Below are positions 34,660 to 43,200 of a DNA stretch of 54,048 nucleotides, in pieces. The notes under the pieces are model-generated. The model saw nothing but the letters and a program-made list of their open reading frames with translations, made no database searches and was not told the DNA's origin. Each line of letters starts with the position of its first letter. The first letter of the stretch is position 1. The translations under genes and the position numbers were made by a program. The DNA is from Paraburkholderia haematera. GTDB lineage: Bacteria > Pseudomonadota > Gammaproteobacteria > Burkholderiales > Burkholderiaceae. Where the stretch lies: assembly GCF_905220975.1 (NCBI RefSeq), contig NZ_CAJNBK010000034.1, positions 1-54,048 of the forward strand, read 5' to 3'.

Positions 34660-35832
34660 GTGAGTTCCAAAGTCGTGATCGTCGGCGGTGGGGTGATCGG
34701 CAGCTCGATTGCGTATTTCTTGCGACTGTCAGATCCGACGGTCAGCGTCACGGTGATCGAACGCGATCCGACGTATGCGCGGTCGTCGTCGGCATTGTCA
34801 GCGGCATCCATTCGCCAGCAATTCTCTACACCGCTTTCCATTCAGATGTCGCTGTTCGGCATCGAGTTTCTGCGCTCGATCGGTGAGCGGCTCGAAATCG
34901 ATGGCGTGAAGCCGTCGATCGACCTGCACGAAGGCGGCTATCTGTTTCTCGCTACGCCCGCCGGTGAGGCGACGCTGGGTGAGAATCACGCGCTGCAAAG
35001 GAATCTCGGCGCCGATATCAGTTTGCTCGACAAAGGCGCGTTGCAAGCGCGCTTTCCCTGGCTCAATACAGAAGACCTTGTTGCCGGTGCTTTCGGTGAA
35101 AGCGGTGAGGGCTGGTTCGATGGTTATGGTCTCGTGCAAGCGCTACGCAAGAAAGCACAGGCGCTCGGGGCACGTTACGTTGCCGCCGACGTCACCGCGC
35201 TGCATCGCGACGGCAAGCGTGTCACACAAGTGCGGACCGCGAATGGCGAGGTCTATGCCTGCGACGTCGTGGTGAACGCTGCGGGTGCCTGGTCGCGCAA
35301 GGTCGCGCAGATGGCCGGCATCGACCTTCCGGTGTTTGCGCGACGCCGCAGTATTTTCAATGTCACATCGCCCGCGCGGCTCGAACATTGTCCGTTGCTG
35401 ATCGATCCCAGCGGCGTGTATTTCCGGCCGGAGGGCAAGTCGTTCATTTGCGGTGCGTCACCGTCAGCGGATAACGATCCGGACGATTTGCCGCTCGACG
35501 AAGTCGACCACGCAATATTCGACGATGTGATCTGGCCGACGCTCGCGCATCGCGTGCCGCAATTCGAAGCGCTGCGTGTGCAGAATTGCTGGTCCGGTTA
35601 TTACGAATACAACGTGCTCGATCAGAACGCGATCATCGGCTATCACCCGGACGTCGATAACTGTATTTTTGCCAATGGCTTTAGCGGGCACGGTTTGCAA
35701 CAGGGCCCGGCAACCGGCCGCGGCATCGGCGAACTGATTCTTCATGGCCGCTACACGACACTCGATCTCGGTTCGCTGAGTTTCACTCGCGTGCTCGAAA
35801 ACCGGCCGATCGTGGAAAAGAACGTGGTTTAG
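34660..35832 (+). CDS. FAD-dependent amine oxidase (DAO family), possible L-pipecolate oxidase
   Basis: A 390-residue flavoenzyme with GTG start (GGAG 6 bases before). The dinucleotide-binding motif VVIVGGGVIGSSIAYFL opens the protein (5-21). DAO-family features follow: SSALSAASIRQQFSTPLSIQ, CDVVVNAAGAWSRKVAQMAG near 206, and the C-terminal FANGFSGHGLQQGPATGRGI. It resembles FOXRED1 and sarcosine/pipecolate oxidases. Between amaB and an aminoadipate-type aminotransferase gene, the likely role is oxidation of L-pipecolate or another lysine-derived amine to the semialdehyde used by AmaB. The substrate is an inference from context. Confidence 0.82.
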   Translation: MSSKVVIVGGGVIGSSIAYFLRLSDPTVSVTVIERDPTYARSSSALSAASIRQQFSTPLSIQMSLFGIEFLRSIGERLEIDGVKPSIDLHEGGYLFLATPAGEATLGENHALQRNLGADISLLDKGALQARFPWLNTEDLVAGAFGESGEGWFDGYGLVQALRKKAQALGARYVAADVTALHRDGKRVTQVRTANGEVYACDVVVNAAGAWSRKVAQMAGIDLPVFARRRSIFNVTSPARLEHCPLLIDPSGVYFRPEGKSFICGASPSADNDPDDLPLDEVDHAIFDDVIWPTLAHRVPQFEALRVQNCWSGYYEYNVLDQNAIIGYHPDVDNCIFANGFSGHGLQQGPATGRGIGELILHGRYTTLDLGSLSFTRVLENRPIVEKNVV

Positions 35833-35955
35833 CCGGCGCGCTGAAGGTGATGCGGAAAACGCAAAATGTAGTGCGTAGATATCGTTTGCCGCTTGCCGGG
35901 ACGATGACCACAATCGACGCCGACCATCCATCGACAAGATAAACGGCCCGTCACC

Positions 35956-37152
35956 ATGTTCACGTTCAATCCTGCTTTCGAAGCGCCGACCGGTTCGCCG
36001 ATCCGCGAGCTGTTCAAGTATCTGGCGCAGCCCGGCATGATTTCGTTCGCCGGCGGTTATCCGGCGAGCGATCTATTCGACCGCGAAGGTCTCGATGCGG
36101 CCGCGGCGCGTGCGTCGCAGCAGCCCACGCTCTGCCTGCAATACGGCCCGACGGATGGCCTCGCCGTGCTCAAGGAACAGCTCGCCCACTTGATGACGCG
36201 ACGCGGCACGCCTTGCACGCCGCAGGAATTGCTCGTCACGACCGGTTCGCAGCAGGGCTTCGATCTGCTGCTGCGCGTGATGGTCGCCCCGGGCGACGTG
36301 GTGCTGGTCGAGCAGCCCGCCTATCCGGCGACCTTGCAGGCGCTGAAGTTGCAGGAGGCCGATGTGGTGACGGTGCCGGTCGATCGTGACGGGCTCGATG
36401 TCGCCGCGCTCGCCGCGTTGTTCGAAGCGGGCACATTGGCGCGGCCGCCGAAGCTGCTCTACACCGTCCCGACCTTTGCCAATCCGACCGGCGCAACCTT
36501 GTCCATCGAGCGCCGCATGGCGTTGCTGAAGCTGGCGGCGCGCCACCATTTTCTGATTGTCGAAGACGATCCCTATGGCGACCTGCGTTTCAGCGGTACG
36601 GCTTTGCCGTCGCTGCTAGCTTTAAGCGACCAGGTGCCCGGTTCGCGCGACTGGGTTGTGCATTTTTCGAGTCTGTCGAAGATCGTCGCGCCGGGTTTGC
36701 GAGTCGGCTGGATGGCCGCGCATGCGGAAATCTTGCGCCGTTGCGTGGTCGCCAAGCAAACCGTCGACCTGTGCAGTTCGCCGTGGACCCAGGCCATCGC
36801 CGCCGAATACCTCGCGAGCGGCGCGTTGGAGCGGCATCTGCCGCGGATCATCGACGCTTACGCTCTGAAGTGCAGCACGCTGTGCAACGCGCTCGACGAG
36901 CATTTGGGCGGCGCCATCGCATTTCATCGTCCTGCCGGCGGCATGTTCGTGTGGGCACAATTGAAGGGCGGGCAGAATGCGTCCGACACGCTGCGTGCCT
37001 GTATCGAGCGTAACGTCATGTTCGTGCCGGGCGTCGCGTTCTATAAAGACAATATCGATCTGACGGCACTGCGCTTGTCATTTGCAGCTCCCGGTGTCGC
37101 CGATATCGAAACCGGCGTGCAAAGAATGAAGCAGGCACTCGCGCTCTTTTGA
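35956..37152 (+). CDS. PLP-dependent aminotransferase, 2-aminoadipate type
   Basis: A 398-residue fold-type I aminotransferase of the LysN/MocR-like class. N-terminal features are MISFAGGYPASDLFD and LQYGPTDGLAVLKEQLA; LLVTTGSQQGFDLLLRVM and YTVPTFANPTGATLS follow; the PLP lysine lies in HFSSLSKIVAPGLRVGWMA. The late arginine for the substrate carboxylate is in ALRLSFAAPG. There is no GntR domain, so it is an enzyme and not a MocR regulator. With amaB and the amine oxidase it would convert 2-aminoadipate to 2-oxoadipate. It is the last gene of the row; a terminator follows. Confidence 0.88.
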   Translation: MFTFNPAFEAPTGSPIRELFKYLAQPGMISFAGGYPASDLFDREGLDAAAARASQQPTLCLQYGPTDGLAVLKEQLAHLMTRRGTPCTPQELLVTTGSQQGFDLLLRVMVAPGDVVLVEQPAYPATLQALKLQEADVVTVPVDRDGLDVAALAALFEAGTLARPPKLLYTVPTFANPTGATLSIERRMALLKLAARHHFLIVEDDPYGDLRFSGTALPSLLALSDQVPGSRDWVVHFSSLSKIVAPGLRVGWMAAHAEILRRCVVAKQTVDLCSSPWTQAIAAEYLASGALERHLPRIIDAYALKCSTLCNALDEHLGGAIAFHRPAGGMFVWAQLKGGQNASDTLRACIERNVMFVPGVAFYKDNIDLTALRLSFAAPGVADIETGVQRMKQALALF

Positions 37153-37155
37153 TGA

Positions 37156-37182
37156 CGGCTAACGCGGCTAACGCGGCTAACA
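37156..37182 (+). repeat. Three tandem 9-bp repeats after the aminotransferase stop
   Basis: The unit CGGCTAACG is repeated three times, the last copy ending in A, directly after the stop codon. It is a small slippage-prone tract with no evident function. Confidence 0.7.
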
Positions 37183-37221
37183 CAATACTGGTGGCAAAGC
37201 GGTAAAGGCCATACTTGAAAT

Positions 37222-37258
37222 AACCCGGTGAGCGCGTGGTGCGCAGCCGGGTTTTTTT
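37222..37258 (+). terminator. Intrinsic terminator of the aminoadipate genes
   Basis: AACCCGG (37222-37228) pairs with CCGGGTT (37247-37253), with an inner GCGC/GCGC helix, followed by a run of seven T (37252-37258). This is a textbook rho-independent terminator 70 bases after the aminotransferase stop. Confidence 0.9.
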
Positions 37259-37673
37259 ATGCAAATGCTAAATCGCGGAGATTCAGCATAAACATGCTGA
37301 TCCGGTAAAGCCGCGTAAGGCCAAACGCGCCACACGCGTCACCCTCGGTCGAACCATGCCCGTCGGCACTTCTCCGTGCCAATACTGCCTGCAACAGGCG
37401 CGCATGCCGCTCTTTTCGTGTGCCGTCGACTCATTCGGCTACCGTTTTAACTCAAGCCGCCGCTTCAAACGAGCATGCTTTCTAAAGATCTAATTTCGCC
37501 CGTTCAATAATTCCGTCAAACTCCTGAAACATGGCTGATTGTTAAATGGAGAGTGCTGCTGGTTTGGGGCTAAAAATATCGGTTATCATCGTTGGCACTC
37601 AGCGAATGATTCAGTTGAGTTAATTCATCGGCCATCCACGTTAATACCGTCGCATCGAACCAGAAAAAATCAG
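37259..37673. other. Upstream region of the macroglobulin operon
   Basis: 415 bases between the terminator and the DUF2138 gene, AT-richer toward its end (37490-37670), as expected for a promoter region. A frame open from 37539 lacks a ribosome site and coding character before 37674. No tRNA or repeat was seen. The promoter is not resolved. Confidence 0.4.
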
Positions 37674-39464
37674 ATGAAGATGTCACGTAAAAAGATTGCA
37701 ATCCTGGTGGTCGGTCTTCTGATCGTGGCCGGCGTGATCATTCAGGCGGTGTGGCGTCCATTTGCGCATCGCAAAGCCGCCGGGACCGGCGAAATCGTGC
37801 TCGATATTCATCACCCGGATGCGGTGATCGACAGTGAAGCGCTCTCGCGTTTGCCGCGCGACATCTTGCGCGTGCCGCTATTGCACGACGTGCTGACCCA
37901 GGACTTCGTCGACTATTACGAATCGAACGACACGCGGCTTTCCACAGAAGGTGCGTTGCGGCGTCTCGCATTCGAACATCAACTGGACTGGCGCGACGAA
38001 CTGATCCGCCGCGTATTCGACGAACCCGCCCATGTGTTGCTGTGGCGCTCGCCGGATGGCCGGCTGGGTTACTGGGTGATGTCGATGCGCCGCAATGGTC
38101 TGGCGAAGCTGCTGCAAGGCTTCGGCAACGTCGCCGCGAGCGACACGCAATTGAGCCAGGTGGCCAAGCTTTCCGGTGACGTTCCGGTTTACGCATTGAA
38201 GCTGGCGGTTAACCGCACGATTCTGTTCGCCACGAAGGACGACCGCCTTGTCGTAATGTCCGCACCCGGCGTGCTGCTCGACGCGAAAGGCGGCTTGCTG
38301 AGCGAGCGGGCCGACGCCGTGTCCGAGATGCTGTCGTCGGGCCGCGACGACGCGGCGCGCGCCTATCGACTGGACGCACCCGGCGACGCGCCGAAGGGGC
38401 ACCGGCTGGTGGTGTCGGCGAATTATTTGTCGTTTGGCTATCAGACGTTTTTCTCCGGTATCGACGCACTGCGATTCGACTTTTCGCCGAACGGCAACTC
38501 GGCGGCGAACTGGCAGACTGCCGCGCTGATCGAACCGGGCAAGTTGCCGCAGGCGTGGAATAGCGCCGACTTGTGGCGCGCCTTGCCGGCTAATCCGGCG
38601 GCGTGCACGAGCTTGCCGGCCGACTGGAAAGAAGCGTCGGGCCTGTTGGGCAAGGTTGCGGATGTTGGCGCGGAGAGCGCTGCTGCGATTGGCGATCAGC
38701 TCGCCGGCCCCGCGGCCGTCTGCTGGTATGCGAAATCCACGCTGGTCTCGCCGGTGTTCGTCGCTCGCGTGAAGACGCAGGACCCGGCGAGCATCGCCAC
38801 ACTGAAGACCGCGCTCGGCAAGACCTTTGGTGAAGTGATCGGCGCGTACGAAGCGAAGGCCGCCAAATCCGGCGACGCTGATTCGGGCTACCGTCGCTTG
38901 CCGGTCACGAAGCACGACCAGGGCGCAAGCGTCACCGTGTGGCAACGGCCGGTCAGTGCACTGTCGGGCACCGCTCTGTCCAGCAAGGCGCCGTTCGCAT
39001 CGCAACTGTCGGCGGAGCGCTATTTTCCGGTGACGCTAGCACTGGCACACGGTTATCTGATTTTCTCCCCTGATTCACGTCTGGTCGACGATACGCTCGC
39101 CGTGCTCGACAAGCGCTATCCGGCGCTTGCCGATACGCTCGCGCCGCAGCGTCTGCCGCGTACGATTCTCACGCTGACGCCTTCGTCCGCGGCTGCGTTG
39201 ATCGAACGCGAAGCGGGCGCGGCGCTGCCGGCCGATCAGGAAGCGGTGTTCCGCAATGCGTCGCGCACGCATCTCGTGCCGAAGCTGCACGCGCTCGCCC
39301 ACTACCCACCGGTTTCGTTGACGCTGCCGGAGAACTTGCCGGGTTCCACGGGCTGGGTGCCGGTGGAGTGGTGGTTCGATAGCGCAAAGGCAGGTGCCAG
39401 TGGTGGTGCGGACGCCGGTGCGGCCGATGCGCCTGCCGATCAGCCCGGCACCGAGGGCGATTGA
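37674..39464 (+). CDS. yfaA: DUF2138 family protein (YfaA), macroglobulin operon
   Basis: A 596-residue membrane-anchored periplasmic protein. One N-terminal helix (KKIAILVVGLLIVAGVIIQAVW) follows a basic start; an in-frame ATG two codons later is also possible. The DUF2138 body begins IVLDIHHPDAVIDSEALSRLPRDILRVPLL and continues with the conserved VLTQDFVDYYESNDTRLSTEGALRRLAFEH. The C-terminal ~35 residues are Gly/Ala/Asp-rich. E. coli YfaA is about 560 residues. The function is unknown; in P. aeruginosa a homologous operon (mag) encodes partners that hold the macroglobulin in an inner-membrane complex. It is the first gene of six, directly followed by yfaT. Confidence 0.88.
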   Translation: MKMSRKKIAILVVGLLIVAGVIIQAVWRPFAHRKAAGTGEIVLDIHHPDAVIDSEALSRLPRDILRVPLLHDVLTQDFVDYYESNDTRLSTEGALRRLAFEHQLDWRDELIRRVFDEPAHVLLWRSPDGRLGYWVMSMRRNGLAKLLQGFGNVAASDTQLSQVAKLSGDVPVYALKLAVNRTILFATKDDRLVVMSAPGVLLDAKGGLLSERADAVSEMLSSGRDDAARAYRLDAPGDAPKGHRLVVSANYLSFGYQTFFSGIDALRFDFSPNGNSAANWQTAALIEPGKLPQAWNSADLWRALPANPAACTSLPADWKEASGLLGKVADVGAESAAAIGDQLAGPAAVCWYAKSTLVSPVFVARVKTQDPASIATLKTALGKTFGEVIGAYEAKAAKSGDADSGYRRLPVTKHDQGASVTVWQRPVSALSGTALSSKAPFASQLSAERYFPVTLALAHGYLIFSPDSRLVDDTLAVLDKRYPALADTLAPQRLPRTILTLTPSSAAALIEREAGAALPADQEAVFRNASRTHLVPKLHALAHYPPVSLTLPENLPGSTGWVPVEWWFDSAKAGASGGADAGAADAPADQPGTEGD

Positions 39465-40238
39465 ATGCGCCGCCTTCACGTCTCAGACGTGGCGTTCGCG
39501 ACGACAGCTATGGGCGCTACGGGTGCTACGCCGCGAATGGCTCATACGGCCTGCGCATCACGCCGTGTCTGGCTTACTCGCGTGGCTTCCGCATTCGCGA
39601 TGGCCAGCCTCGCACCCTATGCGAATGCGCTCAGCAGCACCACCGCATCGCCGGACCCCGACGCGCTCTCGCCGCAGCAATCCGCCGCGTTTCGCGCCTG
39701 GTTCGTGCGCATCGTCGACCAGCAAATGCGTCGCGGCCCGACGCCGCGCTGGACGCAACGCGATTGCGCGGGTCTCGTGCGCTTTGCCGTCGGCGAGACG
39801 CTCAAGCCGCATGACACCAAATGGCTGCGCGCCAACGGCATGACCAGTCTCGCGGACACCAGCAGCATGCCGCCCGAACTGCAACTGTCCGCATCGCAAC
39901 GCGGAATCGCGAATCGCTGGACCCGGCTCGACGGGTCCACCGGCGCATATGCCTCGGCGATCGCACTGATTCAACGTAATAGCCGGTTTGTTTCGAAGGA
40001 CGTGAATCAGGCGCTGCCCGGTGACCTGCTGTTCTTCGACCAGGGCGACGACCAGCATCTGATGATCTGGCTGGATCGCTACATCGCTTATCACACAGGC
40101 ACCGTTACGCCGACCGATACCGGTCTGCGCGCCGTGGCCGTCTCCGACCTGATGCAATGGAAAGATTCCCGCTGGCAGCCGCTCGACGGCAATCCGAATT
40201 TCGTTGGCGTGTTTCGTTTGGACTTTCTGACACCATGA
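39465..40238 (+). CDS. yfaT: DUF1175 family protein (YfaT) with NlpC/P60-like motifs
   Basis: A 257-residue exported protein whose start codon abuts the yfaA stop. The signal region is hydrophobic (about residues 34-55, ending PYANA). The mature domain has the layout of NlpC/P60 peptidases: TQRDCAGLVRFAVG with Cys101, then LPGDLLFFDQGDDQHLMIWL with His198, and a third polar candidate in YIAYHTG (His210). This reading suggests a cysteine peptidase or amidase acting on peptidoglycan peptides. It is my inference from motifs, as the family is formally of unknown function. Its stop overlaps the yfaS start by 4 bases. Confidence 0.85.
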   Translation: MRRLHVSDVAFATTAMGATGATPRMAHTACASRRVWLTRVASAFAMASLAPYANALSSTTASPDPDALSPQQSAAFRAWFVRIVDQQMRRGPTPRWTQRDCAGLVRFAVGETLKPHDTKWLRANGMTSLADTSSMPPELQLSASQRGIANRWTRLDGSTGAYASAIALIQRNSRFVSKDVNQALPGDLLFFDQGDDQHLMIWLDRYIAYHTGTVTPTDTGLRAVAVSDLMQWKDSRWQPLDGNPNFVGVFRLDFLTP

Positions 40239-43200
40239 CCCGAATGAATTCCGTCACCGCGTCGCGCGCCTGGCTCGGCAACTTACATCGTCGTGTGGGC
40301 TTCACCGTGGTCGCGCTTATCGCGGCCATGACGTTCCTCATCGCTCCAACGGCCTATGCCGATGACAACGCATCGAGCACCGCCGCCGATACCAATATCG
40401 CCGCAAACCCGACGCTGCAAACCGCGCCGTCGAGCAACTTCGCTTCGCAGAAGGTCGACGGCCAGCCATTCTTCCTGCTCTCGGATGCGAGCTTCGGCAG
40501 CGATCAGTTGGCGCAGGTGCGTCTCGAAGCGCCCGGCCGCGAGTTCAAGGACGCGCTGCAAGCGTACGGCGGTGCGGACATCGTTGTGTATCGCGTACCG
40601 AAACCGTTGGACTTTTTGAAGGCGCAGAAGAATCTGCATCGCCTGAACGTCGCGCCGAATTATCAAGGTGAAGGCCTCGCAAATACGCTGGCCTATCTGT
40701 GGGACCGTTGGTTCACCGAAGCACGCCGCGCCTGGCAGCGCGTGCTGTCGTTCGCGACGCGTAGCAAGGCAACGCAAGCCGCACCGCAATTCAAGCTCGG
40801 CGAACAGACTGGCAAGCCGACGCAATTCCAGCAGAACTCGCAATTCGCGCCGCTGAAAGGCTATGACATGGTCGCGCGCTTTCGCTATCCGATCTGGGAC
40901 GCGAAGGTGATCGAGCCGCCGAAGGGCGTGAACCTCGAAGGCAGCAGCAGTAACTTTATCGAAGCGAGTTCGGGCAACGTGATGATTCCGGTCGGCAAGC
41001 TGCCACCGGGGTTGTATATCGTCGAGGCCGTGATCGGCAATTATCGTGCGCATACCTTACTGTTTGTGTCGGACACGGTTGCGGTCGTGAAAGCGGCGTC
41101 GAGCGGCATGCTGGTGTGGACCGCACGGCGCGATAACGGCACGCCGGTGGCGAATACCGACGTGAACTGGACCGACGGCGTAGGCGTGCTGCAAAGCGGC
41201 ACAACCGGGAACGACGGTGCACTGATGCTGCAACACGTGAGCCCCGAGCGCAGTTACGTGCTTGGCACCGATCCGCAAGGCGGCGTGTTCGTCTCGGAGA
41301 ATTTCTATTACGACAGCGAGATCTATAACACTAAGATCTATGCGGTGACCGACCGTCCGATGTATCGTCCGGGCGACGCGGTGCATGTGAAATTCATCGG
41401 CCGCACGTTCCAGAACGCGACGCAATCCACCGCGCCCGCCGAGGCCGATATCAAGCTCGACGTACTCGATCCGAACGGCTCGCCGGTGGCGACCAGCAAG
41501 GTGCATTTCGCTTCCGACACGGGCGCGGAGTCGTCTTTCACGCTTCCCGCCGATGCCACCGCCGGCGGCTATACGCTGCGTTTCGACTACAACGGCGATG
41601 TATACGGCAGTGCATTTCGCGTCGCCGAATATGTGAAGCCGCATTTCGACGTCAACCTGTCGATGGATAAAGCCGACTACGCAACCGGCGAGCAATTGAA
41701 GGGCAAGATCCAGTTGCGCTATCCGGACGGCAAGCCAGTGCGTGACAGCAAGGTCTCGGTCACGCTGCGTGCGCAGAAAGTGACGATCGTCGACGGTGAA
41801 CTGCGCTACGCAGGGTTGTTTCCGGTCAAGCTGGAACAGCAGGAGCTCACGACCGATAGCGACGGCAATGCGAACCTCACGCTGCCCGCCGCTAAAGAGC
41901 CGAGCCGTTATGCGTTGACGCTGTTCGCGCAGGACGGTGCGGCCTACAAGGTGCGTGTGACGCGTGAGGTGCTGATCGCGCGCGGCGCGACGCCTTATCG
42001 CCTATCGTCTGCCAAGTCGTTTTCGCAGCCAAAGGAAGCGGTCAATTTCGATCTGCAAGCGCTCGGCACGATCGATCCGTCTTCGCATGCGCTGGCCAGG
42101 TGGGAATGGACACGCCTCGAATCGCAAACGCACGGTGAAGGCACACTCAAAGGTGCGACGCCAGGCGGCAAGCTGTCATTTCCGGTGCAATTCGACCAGC
42201 CGGGTTCGTACATGCTGTCCGTCAAGGACGACACCGGCAATCTGCTAGCCGCCGCGAGCCACTGGGTGGCGGGCGATGGTCTGAAGGCGATTCCGGGCAG
42301 CGTCGAGATCGTATTCGACCGCGACAAGTACAAGATCGGCGATACCGCCGAAGCGTTGATCACCTTCCCGATACCGGTCGACGATGCACTCCTGACGCTC
42401 GAGCGTGACAACGTCGAACATCGCGCTTTACTGACAGCAGGCGGCGACTGGCTGCAACTGCAACGCGTGGCCCCCTCGCAATGGAAAGCACGCATCAAGG
42501 TCGGTCAAGAATTCGCGCCGAACATGACGTTCTCGGTGCTGTACGTGCATGCCGGCGAATATGTGTTCCAGAACGCGGGCATCGTGGTCGCGCAGCCGCA
42601 GATCGAATTGAACGTGAAGAGCGACAAACCGGTGTATGGTCCGGGCGATACGGTCACGCTGAACTTCGACAGCACGCTGAACGGCAAACCGGAAGCGGCG
42701 AATCTGACGGTGAGCGTGGTCGATGAAATGGTCTACGTGTTGCAGCCGGAAATCGCGCCGAATATCGTCGACTTTTTCTATCACCCGCGCCGCAACAACG
42801 TGCGGACGTCGTCGAGTCTCTCGTTCATTACGTACGACCTTGCGCGCTCACCGTTGAAGGGCGCACCGGGCGGCCCGCAACGCGCGAACTACAACGAGCG
42901 CGGCGTGAAGGTGCTCGAACGGCCACGTCGTGACGATCAGGACACGGCAGCGTGGGAAGGCTCGCTGAAGACCGACGCGAACGGCCACGCCACCATGACC
43001 TTCAAGATGCCGGATTCGCTGGCCCGCTGGCGCGTCACCGTGCGCGCGGCGGCGCCGGACGGCATGGTCGGTCAACGCACCGCCTACGTGCGCTCGGACA
43101 AGGCGCTGTATCTCAAGTGGAGCGGGCCTTCGCATTTCCGCGTCAACGATCAGCCAGCCATCGACATGATCGCCTTCAATCAGACCGACGCCGATATGGA

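Noticed and set aside
37539..37673. Upstream extension of the DUF2138 gene
   Set aside because: AT-rich, lacks a ribosome site, and places non-coding-looking sequence before an otherwise clean membrane anchor.
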